64,000 bases of DNA from VAZQ01 sp963758945. GTDB taxonomy: Bacteria > Pseudomonadota > Alphaproteobacteria > Rhizobiales > Xanthobacteraceae. The position numbers were made by a program, and so were the translations under genes. The stretch covers positions 94,910 to 158,909 of the forward strand of contig CAVWXY010000003.1 of NCBI GenBank assembly GCA_963758945.1, read 5' to 3'. The notes beneath the pieces are model-generated. The model saw only the letters and a program-made list of their open reading frames with translations, made no database searches and had not been told where the DNA came from. The stretch's first letter is position 1; every line of letters starts with the position of its first letter. Shown here piece after piece: positions 17,108 to 28,600 of the stretch.

Positions 17108-18001
17108 ATGCGCATCAACGGCACCAGCGCGAGCGACACGCGTCACGGCACGGCAGTCCACGACGACATCTACGGATATGGCGGCGACGACTTTCTCTAC
17201 GGCGGCGGCGGCGGCGACTCGCTCTACGGCGGGACCGGCGACGACACCCTCGCGGGCGAGGCCGGCAACGATCACCTCTTCGGCGGCGACGGCGTCGACC
17301 ACCTCTACGGCGGCGGCGACGACGACTGGCTCCAGGGCGGCGACGATGCCGACGACCTCCACGGTGGCAGCGGCAACGACACGGCGGTTTACGACAACTC
17401 CGATGCGCTGGTGTTCGTCAGCCTGGCAACCGGACGCGGGTTCAACGGCGACGCCGAGCACGACACGCTCGTCGATATCGAGAACGTCTCCGGCTCGCGT
17501 TTCGGTGATCTCCTGGTCGGCAGCGACCAGGACAATAAGCTCTCCGGGCTCGGTGGCGATGATACGCTGTGGGGCGGCCGAGGCGCCGACCACCTCGAGG
17601 GCGGCATGGGCAACGACACGCTCGATGGCGGCGCCAACCTCGTCAGGATGCTGAACTCAGGGTCGTTGGTGTTCGAGGGCGACGTCCTCATCGGCGGTCC
17701 CGGGGCGGACAGGTTCGTCTTCGGCTCGATCGACGACATCGGCAATATTCACTCTTATGGGGCCGCCGCGGACCTCATCACGGACTTCAGCCGCGCGGAG
17801 GGCGACCAGATCGACCTGCGTCCGATCGGTGACTTCAGCCTCATTCCCGAGGGCGAGCCGTTTACGGCACCGGGCCAAGTCAGTTGGCTGCACTCTGGAG
17901 GCGAGACTTTGATCGAGCTCAACACGGACGCCGATCTCCTCGCTGACGCGACAATCCGTATCTCCGGGAATTACACGCCCGACGCGCACTGGTTCGTTTG
18001 A
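17108..18001 (+). CDS. RTX calcium-binding protein
   Basis: A 297-residue acidic protein with two blocks of glycine/aspartate nonapeptide repeats (GGxGxDxLx): about eight copies at residues 22-92 and four at 147-176. Each pair of turns binds calcium in a parallel beta-roll. The C-terminal 100 residues form a non-repetitive domain (ADLITDFSRAEGDQIDLRPI) typical of type I secretion signals. No N-terminal signal peptide is present. No HlyB/HlyD/TolC-type exporter is adjacent, so secretion would need a transporter elsewhere. The start has GGAGA upstream. No catalytic domain is visible; a surface or matrix role is inferred. Confidence 0.88.
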   Translation: MRINGTSASDTRHGTAVHDDIYGYGGDDFLYGGGGGDSLYGGTGDDTLAGEAGNDHLFGGDGVDHLYGGGDDDWLQGGDDADDLHGGSGNDTAVYDNSDALVFVSLATGRGFNGDAEHDTLVDIENVSGSRFGDLLVGSDQDNKLSGLGGDDTLWGGRGADHLEGGMGNDTLDGGANLVRMLNSGSLVFEGDVLIGGPGADRFVFGSIDDIGNIHSYGAAADLITDFSRAEGDQIDLRPIGDFSLIPEGEPFTAPGQVSWLHSGGETLIELNTDADLLADATIRISGNYTPDAHWFV

Positions 18002-18069
18002 CGCGAATGACGCGATGCGCTGCCCGAAGCGCCTGGCCGGCACAAGCCCATTCGGAGTGTGCTACCCAT

Positions 18070-19182
18070 ATGAAAATGTACCGCGCGATCGGCGACCCTC
18101 GGCACATCGTGGCCATCGCGCTGGCGGCGATGGTCGCGACGGCGTCGGCGGCCGTCGCGCAGGCTCCTTTGCCGGACACGCCCGAGGCTTTCGGCACGGC
18201 GCTGAAAAGCTGGGCGGCGAGGCACAAGGCGGCGCAGGCATTCGTCGTCGTGCGCCGCGACGGCCGGATCGTCTATCGGTCGGCCGTCGGGGACATAGAT
18301 CCGAGAGCGCCGGTGCATCTCGCCAGCCTGTCCAAGGCCATCACCGGCGCCTGCATCGCAACGATCATCCGTGACGGCAAGCTCGCATTCGACACGCCGG
18401 TCTCCTCCGCGCTGGCCCAATTCATTGCACGCCATGGCAACTCGCAGGATGCGCGCTTCGCGCGCGCGACGGTGGCGCAACTTCTCAGCCATCGCGCGGG
18501 TTTCGGCACGAAGAGGAACGATCCCGCGTCGGGTCCCGCGCTTGTCCAATACCTCAAGAGCGCTACCGCCACGGCCCGGCCGACGCCCGCCTTCCTGGCT
18601 TGGGCCATCGGCCAGAAGCTCGTGACCGATCCCGGCGCGCAATTCGTCTACAGCAATACCGGTTATCTCGCCCTCGGCGCCATCATCGAGGAGGCGACCG
18701 GCCGCCAGTACGCGCCGTACTGCCGGGGCGCGGTGCTCGCTCCGCTCGGCGTGGCCGGAGAGCTCGAGCCGAGCTGGCGGGTGATGTGGTCTTACGGCGG
18801 CTGGCGCATGGCCGCCGACGACTATCTGGCGTTCCTCGACCTGTTCGATGGGCAGGATCAAAGGCTCGGCGCGGTTGCCAAGGCCTGGATGCTCGACCCG
18901 ACGGACAAAGCGGCCGACAGCCAGTCCTGGTACGGCCTCGGAACGTTCGTGCGCAAGGCCGATCGCGGCGTCAGCGTCCGACACTTCGGCTCCTGGGCCT
19001 ACAACATGACCGGCAAGGACGGTGTCCTGCGGACCAGCTTTCTCACCTTTGCCGCGCGCCAGGGCGACGGCACGTCCTGGTTCGTTTACGTCACCCCACG
19101 CGGCGCGCAAGAGGACGCGCCCGGGGAGGGGCTGGCGCGTAACCTCGTCGACGCCTATCGCGCGGTGAGGAAGTGGAACTGA
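18070..19182 (+). CDS. serine hydrolase, beta-lactamase/transpeptidase fold
   Basis: A 370-residue exported hydrolase (class C beta-lactamase-like, S12 group). The signal peptide ends near residue 32 (SAAVAQA). The catalytic SxxK is SLSK at 86-89, in HLASLSKAITG; the second motif is YSNTGY near residue 196, and a HFGS segment near 310 takes the place of the KTG/HxG motif. Relatives include esterases, D-aminopeptidases and PBP-like proteins; real beta-lactam resistance is not implied. The ATG at 18070 is chosen to keep the signal peptide intact. Confidence 0.85.
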   Translation: MKMYRAIGDPRHIVAIALAAMVATASAAVAQAPLPDTPEAFGTALKSWAARHKAAQAFVVVRRDGRIVYRSAVGDIDPRAPVHLASLSKAITGACIATIIRDGKLAFDTPVSSALAQFIARHGNSQDARFARATVAQLLSHRAGFGTKRNDPASGPALVQYLKSATATARPTPAFLAWAIGQKLVTDPGAQFVYSNTGYLALGAIIEEATGRQYAPYCRGAVLAPLGVAGELEPSWRVMWSYGGWRMAADDYLAFLDLFDGQDQRLGAVAKAWMLDPTDKAADSQSWYGLGTFVRKADRGVSVRHFGSWAYNMTGKDGVLRTSFLTFAARQGDGTSWFVYVTPRGAQEDAPGEGLARNLVDAYRAVRKWN

Positions 19183-19456
19183 TGTCCTCGGCGCCAAGCG
19201 CGCTCGGCCGGAGCCCCGGACCGCCGTCGCCAAGACGAAATAATCCTTCCTCATCAAAGGCTTAAATCGGCGTGCAGGAATTCGCGCGGGCGCCGGCGCG
19301 GCCGCCGTCGCGCCCAACCTGTCTTTTAATTAAGTGGTTGCGCCCGGCCGGACTGATAGTATCGCGGTTTGGTTGGCGGGCGGTTGGGGGAGGCGTGCGT
19401 TGCATTGACGCTCATACCCCGTATCACGGGTGTCGGTAGCGTTGAAAGTCGGTCCC

Positions 19457-20905
19457 ATGGTCGACGGATGGCGCACGCGTGCTTTGGGGTCCAAAGTCAC
19501 GCGCCTCCGCCCCTTCTTTGTCGCCTTTTTGGGATTAGGTCTGGTGCAAATGCTGTCCGGGTGCACTTTCAGCTCCGAGCGGCCGGATCTCGCCCTCGAC
19601 GTCCCGTCCAGGTACGGCGCCGGAGGGGGGGTGACGGCGCCGCCGGCGCTGGATTGGTGGCGCAACTTTCGTTCGCGCGAGCTCACCGGTCTGATCGAGG
19701 AGGCGCAGGTCGCCAATCTCGACATCGGCGCCGCCATTGGGCGCATCATGCAGGCCGACGCGCAGGCCAAGATCATCGGCTCCCCGCTGCTGCCGGCGGT
19801 CGATTTCACCGGTTTCGCGGAGCGTTTCCGCAACCCGGGCGGGCCGGAGCGCAACCTGGTCCAGGCCGCGCTCAACGCCAGCTACGAGATCGATTTCTGG
19901 GGCAAGAACCGCGCAGCCTCGCGCGCGGCGCAGCAGACCGCGGTCGCCAGCCGCTTCGACAAGGAGGTCATCGTCCTTTCCACCATGGTGAGCGTCGCCA
20001 CCGCCTATTTCAACGTGCTCTCCTCGCAGGACCGGCTGCGGATCGCGCGCCAGAACCTCGCCGCCGCCAACCGGGTCCTGACCCTGATCAAGCAGCGGTT
20101 CGAGGTCGGCACCGCCTCCCAGCTCGACGTGGCGCAGCAGGAGAGCCTGGTCGCCCAGGTGCGCGCGACCATCCCGCTGTTCGACCAGACGCTGCGGCAG
20201 AACATTGCCGTGCTCGCCGTGCTGATCGGCCGCCCGCCGGTCGAGGTCGTGATCAAAGGCGGCAGCCTCTATAACCTCACGATCCCGCGGGTGACGCCCG
20301 GGCTGCCGTCGGAGCTGCTGCTGCAGCGCCCCGACATCCGCTTCGCCGAGGCCAACCTCGCCTCCGCCAATGCCAGCGTGGAATCCGCACGCGCCGCGTT
20401 CTTTCCGACCATTTCGCTCACGGCGGAAGGCGGCTACCAGAGCAACGTGCTAAAGCTGCTGCTGCGGCCGGAAAACGCCTTCTACAACCTCGCCGTCAAC
20501 ATCAGCCAGCCGCTGCTCGACGGCTTCCTGCTGGAGGGGCGGCTGGAGCTGGCGCTGGGCCGGCAGTTCGAATTGGTGAAGATCTATTGCCAGTCGGTGC
20601 TCGCCGGCTTCGGCGACGTGGAGATCGCGCTCATCGCCATCGCCAACTCCGCCGAGCGCGAGCGCCTGCAGCAGCTGGTCGTGACCAGCTCGCGCGAGGC
20701 GTTCGGGCTGGCCGAAACGCGGCTGCGCGAAGGCACCGTCGATCTCGTCACCGTGCTGCAAACCCAGCAGACGCTGTTCACCGCCGAGGACAATCACGTG
20801 GTGGCGCGGCTGGCGCGGCTGCAGGCGGTCTTGAGCCTGTTTCAGGCGCTCGGCGGCGGCTGGTTCCCGGCGGGCGCAGGCGCGAGCACGAACGTGATGC
20901 AATGA
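19457..20905 (+). CDS. NodT-family outer membrane efflux lipoprotein
   Basis: An OprM/NodT-type channel that carries drugs from the periplasm across the outer membrane. From the ATG at 19457 it has 482 residues; the lipobox LSGC places the lipidated cysteine at residue 36. Two repeats of the TolC fold follow, with long helices (for example RFEVGTASQLDVAQQESL in the first and EAFGLAETRLREGTVDLVTV in the second). A GTG at 19430 is an alternative start. It heads a four-gene operon, overlapping the adaptor gene by ATGA. Confidence 0.9.
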   Translation: MVDGWRTRALGSKVTRLRPFFVAFLGLGLVQMLSGCTFSSERPDLALDVPSRYGAGGGVTAPPALDWWRNFRSRELTGLIEEAQVANLDIGAAIGRIMQADAQAKIIGSPLLPAVDFTGFAERFRNPGGPERNLVQAALNASYEIDFWGKNRAASRAAQQTAVASRFDKEVIVLSTMVSVATAYFNVLSSQDRLRIARQNLAAANRVLTLIKQRFEVGTASQLDVAQQESLVAQVRATIPLFDQTLRQNIAVLAVLIGRPPVEVVIKGGSLYNLTIPRVTPGLPSELLLQRPDIRFAEANLASANASVESARAAFFPTISLTAEGGYQSNVLKLLLRPENAFYNLAVNISQPLLDGFLLEGRLELALGRQFELVKIYCQSVLAGFGDVEIALIAIANSAERERLQQLVVTSSREAFGLAETRLREGTVDLVTVLQTQQTLFTAEDNHVVARLARLQAVLSLFQALGGGWFPAGAGASTNVMQ

Positions 20906-22197
20906 CGCTCAAACGCCGCATTACCGTGCTCGCCATCGCCGCCCTCGTCGTCGGCGGCGTCGCCGCCGTCTATTACATGCCGCACTGGCAGCAGACCCAG
21001 GCGGCCTCGAAGGCCGGCCGCCGCGGCGGGGCGCCCGCGCTCGAGCGCGTTCCGGTGCTGGCGGCGGCGGCGCAAAGCGCCGACGTGCCGGTCTATCTCG
21101 ACGGGGTCGGCACCGCCAAGGCGCTCAACACCGTGACGGTGCGCTCGCAGGTGGACGGCAAGATCATCGCCATCTCCTTCACCGAAGGACAGGACGTCCC
21201 CAAGGGCTTCGTGCTCGCCAAGATCGATCCGACCATCTACCAGGCGCAGTACGACCAGGCGGTCGCGAGCAAGGCCAAGGACGAGGCGCAGCTCGCCAAT
21301 GCCCGCGTCGACCTCGAGCGCTACACGCGGCTTGCCGCGACCAACGCGGTCAACAAGCAGCAGCTCGACACCCAGCGGGCGCTGGTCCACCAGCTCGAAG
21401 CGCAGATCAAGCTCGACCAGGCGACGATCGACAACGCGCGCGCGATCCTGTCGTACACCGACGTCGTCGCCCCCATCGCCGGCCGCACCGGCATCCGCCT
21501 GGTCGACGAGGGCAACCTCGTGCGTTCGGCCGACAGCAACGGCATCGTCATCCTCACGCAGCTGCGGCCGATCTCGGTGTTCTTCAGCCTGCCGCAGCAG
21601 AACCTGCCCGACCTCACCCGTGGCATGGCCGAAGCCAAGCTGCCCGTCGACGCCTTGACCTCCGACGGCAAGGGCGTGGTCGACAAGGGCAAGGTCATGG
21701 TGATCGACAACCAGGTCGATCAGACCACCGGCACGGTGAAGATCAAGGCGGAATTTCCCAACGCCGATCTGCAGCTCTGGCCCGGGCAATTCATCAATGT
21801 GCGGGTGCTGATCGACACGCTGCGCCGGGTGGTGGTGGTGCCGACCGCGGCCGTGCAGCGCGGCCCCGACGGACCCTTCGTCTACGTGCTCAAGGACGAC
21901 AGCACCGTCACGGTGCGGCGGGTGCGGCTGACCCAGCAGGACGACGTGCAGGCGGTGGTCGCCACCGGCCTCGAAGCGGGCGAGCGCGTGGTGACGACGG
22001 GCTTCGCCCGCCTCGCCGAGGGCACGAAGGTGACAGCGTCGAGCGCCGAGGATGCCGGCCAGATCGTGCCCGGCGCCCGGCCGCCCCCGCCCGATGGAAC
22101 CCGCAGCCCACGCGGCTCCGAGCGAGGCAAGCGCACGCCGACCGCGGCCGGATCGCCGGCGCCGACCACGGCCGGTCGACCGGTCGTCAATCCATGA
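20902..22197 (+). CDS. RND efflux periplasmic adaptor (MdtA-like)
   Basis: A 431-residue membrane-fusion protein that links the inner-membrane pumps to the outer membrane channel. An uncleaved N-terminal anchor spans about residues 6-25. The lipoyl half-motifs lie near 70-100 and 180-200, around a helical hairpin, and a beta-barrel and membrane-proximal domain follow. The last 45 residues are a proline- and arginine-rich tail that is unusual for the family. The start overlaps the NodT stop, and the stop overlaps the next gene by four bases. Confidence 0.92.
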   Translation: MTLKRRITVLAIAALVVGGVAAVYYMPHWQQTQAASKAGRRGGAPALERVPVLAAAAQSADVPVYLDGVGTAKALNTVTVRSQVDGKIIAISFTEGQDVPKGFVLAKIDPTIYQAQYDQAVASKAKDEAQLANARVDLERYTRLAATNAVNKQQLDTQRALVHQLEAQIKLDQATIDNARAILSYTDVVAPIAGRTGIRLVDEGNLVRSADSNGIVILTQLRPISVFFSLPQQNLPDLTRGMAEAKLPVDALTSDGKGVVDKGKVMVIDNQVDQTTGTVKIKAEFPNADLQLWPGQFINVRVLIDTLRRVVVVPTAAVQRGPDGPFVYVLKDDSTVTVRRVRLTQQDDVQAVVATGLEAGERVVTTGFARLAEGTKVTASSAEDAGQIVPGARPPPPDGTRSPRGSERGKRTPTAAGSPAPTTAGRPVVNP

Positions 22198-25100
22198 GCG
22201 TGTCCTCGCCCTTCATCCACCGCCCGATCGCGACCTCGCTGCTCGGAGTCGCGGTGTTGCTGGGAGGCCTGCTCGGCTATCTCTGGCTGCCGGTTTCCTC
22301 GCTGCCGCAGGTGGATTTCCCCACCATCCAGGTCACGACCCAACTCCCGGGCGCGAGCCCGGAGGTCATGACCTCGCTGGTGACGGCGCCGCTCGAGCGC
22401 AATTTCGGCCAGATCCCCTCGCTGTCGCTGATGACCTCGTCGAGCTCGTTCGGGATCAGCCAGATCACGCTGCAGTTCGAGCTCAACCGCGACATCGATG
22501 CCGCCGCCCAGGACGTGCAGGCGGCGATCAACGCCTCGGGATCGGTGCTGCCGCGCAACCTGCCCTACCCGCCGGTCTACGCCAAGGTGAACCCCGCCGA
22601 CGCGCCCATGGTGACGCTGGCGATCACCTCCGACACGATCTCGCTGCGCGCGCTCAGCGACATCGCCGATACGCTCCTGGCGCAGCGGCTGAGCGAGGTG
22701 TCCGGCGTCGGGCGCGTCACCGTGCAGGGCAACATCCGGCCCGCCGTGCGCATCCAGGCCGACCTGTCGCGGCTCGCCAATTACGGCATCGCGCTCGAGG
22801 ACGTGCGCAACGTGATCATCGCGGCCAACGTGGCCGGCCCCAAGGGCGCGCTCGACGGCGCGCACCAGTCCTACACCATCGCCGCCAACGACCAGCTCAC
22901 CGCGGCCGGGGCCTATCGCAACGTCATCGTGACCTATCGCAACGGCGCGCCGGTGCTGCTCAAGGACGTGGCCGACGTGGTCGACGGCCTCGAGAACGCC
23001 AGGGTCGGCGGCTTCTACCAGGGCAAGCCCGCCATCATCGTCGACATCCAGCGCCAGCCCGGCGCCAACGTGATCGAAACCGTGGCGCGCATCAAGAATG
23101 AGCTGCCGAAGCTGCAGCGCTCGATGCCGGTCGGCGCCACCCTCACCATGGTGCACGACGCCACCGCCAGCATCCGCGCATCGGTGCGCGACGTGCAGTT
23201 CACGCTGATCCTGAGCGTGGCGCTGGTCATCACCGTGGTGCTGATCTTCCTGCGCACCGTCCGCGCCACCGTCATCGCCGGCGTCGCGCTGCCGCTGTCG
23301 CTGATCGCGACCTTCGGCGTGATGTGGTTCTGCGGCTTCTCGCTCGACAACCTGTCGCTCATGGCGCTGACGATCGGCACCGGCTTCGTCGTCGACGACG
23401 CCATCGTCATGATCGAGAACATCGTCCGGCACATGGAGAACGGGGAGGACCCGTTCGAGGCGGCGCTGCGCGGCGCCAGCGAAATCGGCTTCACCGTGAT
23501 CTCGCTCACCCTCTCGCTGATCGCGGTGTTCATCCCGCTGCTGTTCATGACCGGCCTGGTCGGCCGCATGTTCCGCGAATTCGCGCTCACGCTGACCATC
23601 GCAGTGGTGACCTCGGCGGTGGTCTCGCTCACGCTCACCCCGATGATGTGCAGCCGCCTGCTGCGCCATCAGGCGGCTGCGCCTTCACGCGCCGGGGCGG
23701 CACGCGGCGGTCTCGTGGGAATGTTTCACGGCGCGGTCGACTGGTCGGTCGAGGGCTATCGGCACAGCCTCGAATGGGTGCTGCGCTACCAGAACTCTCA
23801 CGCTGCTGGCGACCGCCGCCACGATGGCCGCGACGGTGTGGCTCTACATCATCATTCCGAAGGGATTTCTGCCACTGCAGGACACCGGGCTGATCTTCGC
23901 GGTGATGGAAGGCGGCCAGGAGGTCTCGTTCGCGGAAATGAAGCGGCTGCAGGCTGCGGTCGAGGCCGCGATCCGCAAGGACCCCGAGGTGACCGGCGTG
24001 GTGTCCGTCATCGGCGTCACTCCGATCAACGCCACGCCGAATGCCGGCCGCCTCGCCGTCACGCTGCGCTCGCGCGACGAGCGCGACACGCCGGTGACGG
24101 CCGTCATCGACCGGCTGCAGCGGGCGGTGGCCGCGGTGCCGGGCGTCACGGTCTATTTCCGGCCGGTGCAGGACATCCAGATCGCGACGCGATTGAGCCG
24201 CGCGCAATACCAGTACACGCTGACCGGCACCGACGCGCGCGAGGTCGGCGACTGGGCGGCGCGCCTGACCCAGCAACTGCGCAATTCCGAGCTGCTGCGC
24301 GACGTCGTCTCGGAGGCGCAGGACAACGGCTTCGGCATGGACGTGCAGATCGACCGCGAGCTCGCCGGCCGGCTCGGCGTGTCCATGCAGACCGTGATCG
24401 ATACCTTGAGCGACGCATTCGGCCAGCGGCAGATCTCGACCATCTACGGCCAGGCCAACCAGTACCGCGTGATCCTGGAGGCGAAACCGGAATACCAGAA
24501 CGATCCGACCTCGCTGGCGAAGATCTACGTCCCCGCCTCGGGGATTGCGGCGGTGGCGCAGTCCACCTCGCTGACCTCGACGTCGCCGACCAACATCCCT
24601 ACGGTCTCCGGCAGCGCGATGGTACCGCTCAACGCCATCGCGCGCTTCCTGCACACCACCGCCCCGCTGGTCGTCGCCCACCAGGAGCAATTCCCGGCGG
24701 TCACCATCAGCTTCAACCTCGCGCCGGAGGCCGCGCTCAGCGACGCGGTGCGGCTGATTTCGCAGGCCGAGCGCGCGATCGGGATGCCGAGCGCGGTGAT
24801 CGGCAGCTATTCCGGCGACGCCGCCGAGTTCGGCAAGTCGCTCGCCGGCGAGCCCTGGCTGATCCTCGCCGCGGCGGTCACCATCTACATCGTGCTCGGC
24901 GTGCTCTACGAAAGCTTCATCCACCCGCTCACGATCCTGTCCACGCTGCCATCGGCGGGCGTCGGCGCGCTGCTGGCGCTGATGCTCTACAAGCAGGACC
25001 TCTCGGTGGTGGCGCTCATCGGCATCGTGCTCCTCATGGGCATCGTGAAGAAGAACGCGATCATGATGATCGACTTCGCGCTCGAGGCCGAGCGCAAGCA

Positions 25101-25416
25101 GGGCCTCTCGCCGCGCGTCGCGATCGTGCAAGCCTCGCTGCTGCGCTTCCGGCCGATCATGATGACGACGCTGGCGGCGCTGTTCGGGGCGATCCCGCTC
25201 GCGTTCGAAACCGGCACCGGCTCGGAGCTGCGCAATCCGCTCGGCATCACCATCGTCGGCGGGCTCCTGCTCAGCCAGCTGCTCACGCTCTACACCACCC
25301 CGGTGGTCTATCTGGCGATGGAGCGCGTGAAGACGCGCTTCGCCCGCCCGGCGCCGCTGCAGACCGAGCTCGCCCTGCCGGACCGGCCCGAGCCCTCGCA
25401 GCATCCGGCGGAGTGA
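22194..25416 (+). CDS. RND efflux inner-membrane pump (MdtB-like), frameshifted
   Basis: A proton-driven RND transporter of about 1,073 residues after correction. The N-terminal half has VDFPTI in the first periplasmic entry, and the proton-relay pair DD in GFVVDDAIVMIEN of the fourth membrane span. At 23793-23794 the frame shifts by one base: CAGAACTCTC instead of CAGACTCTC, and removing one A gives YQTLTLLATAATMAATVWLY with no gap. The second half (IIIPKGFLPLQDTGLI to the end) is complete. The shift is at a GACTC site and may be a base-calling error. The pump probably pairs with the following one as a hetero-trimer, as MdtB and MdtC do. Confidence 0.9.
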
Positions 25417-25432
25417 CGGCATGCGCTTCATG

Positions 25433-25620
25433 GCGGCCATGGGTCACGCGTGCCCCGTGCGCGGCGTAGCGCGGCCCGCGCTTCGTCCGATTTTTGCAGG
25501 CAGGGGCCGCGCTGCGCCGCAGACGCGGGACCTTTACGGCCCGTGGCGATCCCGGGTCCGCAGCGCATCACTTCGTGCGGCGCTGCGCCCGGGACACGTG
25601 TGCAAGAGCGGCGGAGTGAG
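25433..25620. repeat. GC-rich palindromic intergenic repeat inside the RND operon
   Basis: Between the two pump genes lie about 190 bases of GC-rich hairpin-forming sequence. It includes the dyad gatcccgggtccgcagcgc and gcggcgctgcgcccgggac around 25548-25601. A related but shorter sequence, with tcccgggtct and cgcccgggacacg, occurs at 53571-53614. It separates two genes that are usually translationally coupled. Confidence 0.6.
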
Positions 25621-25626
25621 GGCGGC

Positions 25627-28600
25627 ATGACCTCCGGCAGCGGCTTCTCCGAACCGTTCATCCGGCGGCCGGTCGGCACCACGCTGCTCGCCATCGGCCT
25701 CATCCTGGTGGGGCTGGTGGCCTACCGCTTCCTGCCGGTCGCCAGCATGCCGACGGTCGACTTTCCGACCATCAACGTCACCGCCAGCCGGCCGGGCGCC
25801 GATCCCGAGACCATGGCGGCGACGGTGGCGGCGCCGCTCGAGCGCCGGCTGGGCGAAATCGCCGGCGTCACCGAGATGACATCGCGCAGCTCGCTCGGCG
25901 CGACCCGCATCACCGTGCAGTTCGACCTCGCCCGCAGCATCGACAATGCGGCGCGCGACGTGCAGGCCGCCATCAACGCCGCGCTCACCGATCTGCCGGC
26001 CGACCTGCCGTCGCGGCCCTCGTTCCGCAAGTTCAATCCGGCGTCGACGCCGATCATGATCCTGGCGCTGACCTCCAACACGGTGCCGCCGAGCGCGCTC
26101 TACGACGCGGCCGACACCGTGATCGCGCAGCGGCTGTCGCAGGTCGAGGGCGTCGCCGAGGTCAGCGTCAACGGCGCCGAGCAACCCGCGATCCGCGTCC
26201 GGCTCGACCCGATCGCGCTCGCCTCGATGGGGCTCTCGCTCGAGAACGTGCGCACCGCGATCACCAACAGCAACGCGGTCGGTCCGATCGGCGGCTTCGA
26301 CGGCCGCGAGCGCGCGATCACGCTGAGCGCCAACGACCAGCTGCGCACGGCGGGAGACTACGACCCGATCGTGGTGCGCAGCGCCAACGGCACCGTGGTG
26401 CGGCTCTCCGCGGTCGCCTCCATCGAGCCGGGCGTGCGCAACAGCCGCTCCGCCGCCTGGTTCAACGGCCAGCCATCGGTGCTGCTGGTGATCAACAAGC
26501 AGGCCGATTCCAACGTGATCGAGACCGTCGACCGCATCTACGAGCTCATCCCGGAGATCAAGCGCTGGATCCCGGCCGGGATCGACATCACGGTGCTCTC
26601 CGACCGCACCAGGACCATCCGGGCGAGCGTGCACGACATGCAGCTCACGCTGCTCGCCACCATCGTCCTGGTCATGCTGGTGGTGTTCGTGTTCCTGCGG
26701 CGGACGGCGGCGACGGTCGCCGCCGGCGTCACCGTGCCGCTGTCGCTCGCCGGCACCTGCGCGATGATGTGGGTGGCGGGCTTTTCCATCGACAATCTCT
26801 CGCTGATGGCGCTCGCGGTCTCGGTCGGCTTCGTGGTCGACGACGCCATCGTCATGATCGAGAACTGCTTCCGCAATCTCGAGCGGGGCATGTCGCCGCT
26901 GCGCGCGGCGGTCGAGGGCGCGCGGCAGATCGGGTTCACCGTGCTCTCGATCAGCATCTCGCTGGTCGCCGCCTTCATCCCGCTGCTGTTCATGACAGGC
27001 CTGGTCGGCCGCGTGTTCCGCGAATTCTCGGTGACGCTGGCGTTCGCGATCGCGGTCTCGACCGCGGTGTCGCTGACGGTGACGCCGATGATCTGCGCGC
27101 ATTTTGTGCGCCGGCCGCCGAGCCCCGACGCCACCTGGCTCGACCGCGCGGTCGAGCGCGTGCTCGGGGCAATGCTGCGGTTCTACGCGCGCAGCCTCGC
27201 GGTCGTGATCGACCACCGCGCGCTCACGCTGCTGATCATGGCCGCGGTCGTGGCGATCACCGCCATGCTGTTCGTGCGCACCCCCAAGGGCTTCTTCCCG
27301 CAGGACGACACCGGGCTCATCTGGGGCGGGACGCTCGCCTCCTCCGAGGTGTCGTTCCACGCGATGCACGACCTGCAGCAGAAGGCGGAAGCCATGGTGC
27401 GGGGCGACCCCGCCGTCGCCGGCGTCGGCTCCTCGATCGGCGCGAGCGGCTTCAGCGCCTCGGTCAACCGCGGCAACCTGTTCATCAGCCTCAAGCCCTT
27501 GGCCGAACGGCAAGGCTTGAGCGCCGAGGCCGTGGCCGCGCGCTTGCGGCGGAAGGGCTCCGACATTCCGGGGCTGCGCGTGTTCTTCTTCCCGATGCAG
27601 GACGTGCGCACCGGCGGCCGCCAGAGCGATGCCACCTACCAGTTCACGCTCTGGGACGCCAACTACGACGAGCTCCTGGCCTGGGCGCCGCGGGTGCTGG
27701 AGAAAATGCAGACCGTGCCCGGCCTGGTCGACGTCTCGACCGACCGCCAGTCGGGCGGGCTCGAGGTCAACGTCGCGATCGACCGGGTGGCGGCGTCGCG
27801 GCTCGGCGTGCGTGTGCAGGACATCGCCAACGCCCTCAACAACGCCTATGCCCAGCGCCAGGTCTCGACGCTCTACACCCAGCGCAACCAGTATCGCGTC
27901 GTGCTCGAGATCGATCCGCAATATCAGCGCGATCCGACCGACCTCTCGCGCATCTATGTGAACGGCGCCGGCAACACGCAGGTGCCGCTCACGGCGGTAA
28001 CCAAGATCACCCGCGGGCTCTCGCCGCTCGTGGTCAACCACCAGGGCCAGTTCCCCGCGATCACCATCAGCTTTAGCCTCGCCGAGAACACGCCCATCGC
28101 CGAGGCGACGCAGCGCGTCGACCAGGCGGTGGCCGAGCTGCACATTCCCGACACGCTGCACGCCGAATATGCCGGCGACGCGCGCGCCTTCCGCTCGTCG
28201 ATGGGCGCGCAGCCGCTGTTGATCGTGGCCGCCCTGGTCGCGGTCTATATCGTGCTCGGCGTGCTGTACGAGAGCCTGGCGCACCCGCTGACCATCATTT
28301 CCACGCTCCCCTCGGCCGGCCTCGGCGCGCTGCTCGCGCTGCAGCTCTTCAACACCGAGCTGACGCTGATCGCGTTCATCGGCATCATCCTGCTGATCGG
28401 CATCGTCAAGAAGAACGGGATCATGATGGTCGACTTCGCGCTCGAGGGCGAGCGCAAGCGCGGCCTTGCTCCGGAGCGGGCGATCTTCGAGGCCTGCCTC
28501 GCGCGCTTCCGGCCGATCATGATGACCACCATGGCGGCGCTGCTCGGCGCCGTCCCGCTGGTGATCGCGACCGGGCCGGGATCGGAGCTGCGCCGACCGC

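Noticed and set aside
17108..17700. Tandem DNA repeats suggesting a CRISPR or satellite
   Set aside because: The periodicity is the coding of RTX nonapeptides; spacing and variation follow codons.
18070..19182. Beta-lactamase giving antibiotic resistance
   Set aside because: The third motif is not a standard KTG, and class C-fold esterases and peptidases are far more common than true lactamases in this setting.
21882..23669. 595-codon minus-strand frame over the adaptor and first pump
   Set aside because: Rich in H, R, D and E without domains; antisense to two well-supported genes.
23700..23900. Programmed ribosomal frameshift in the RND pump
   Set aside because: No slippery heptamer or downstream structure is evident, RND pumps are not known to use recoding, and the same GAACTC change occurs in atpD.
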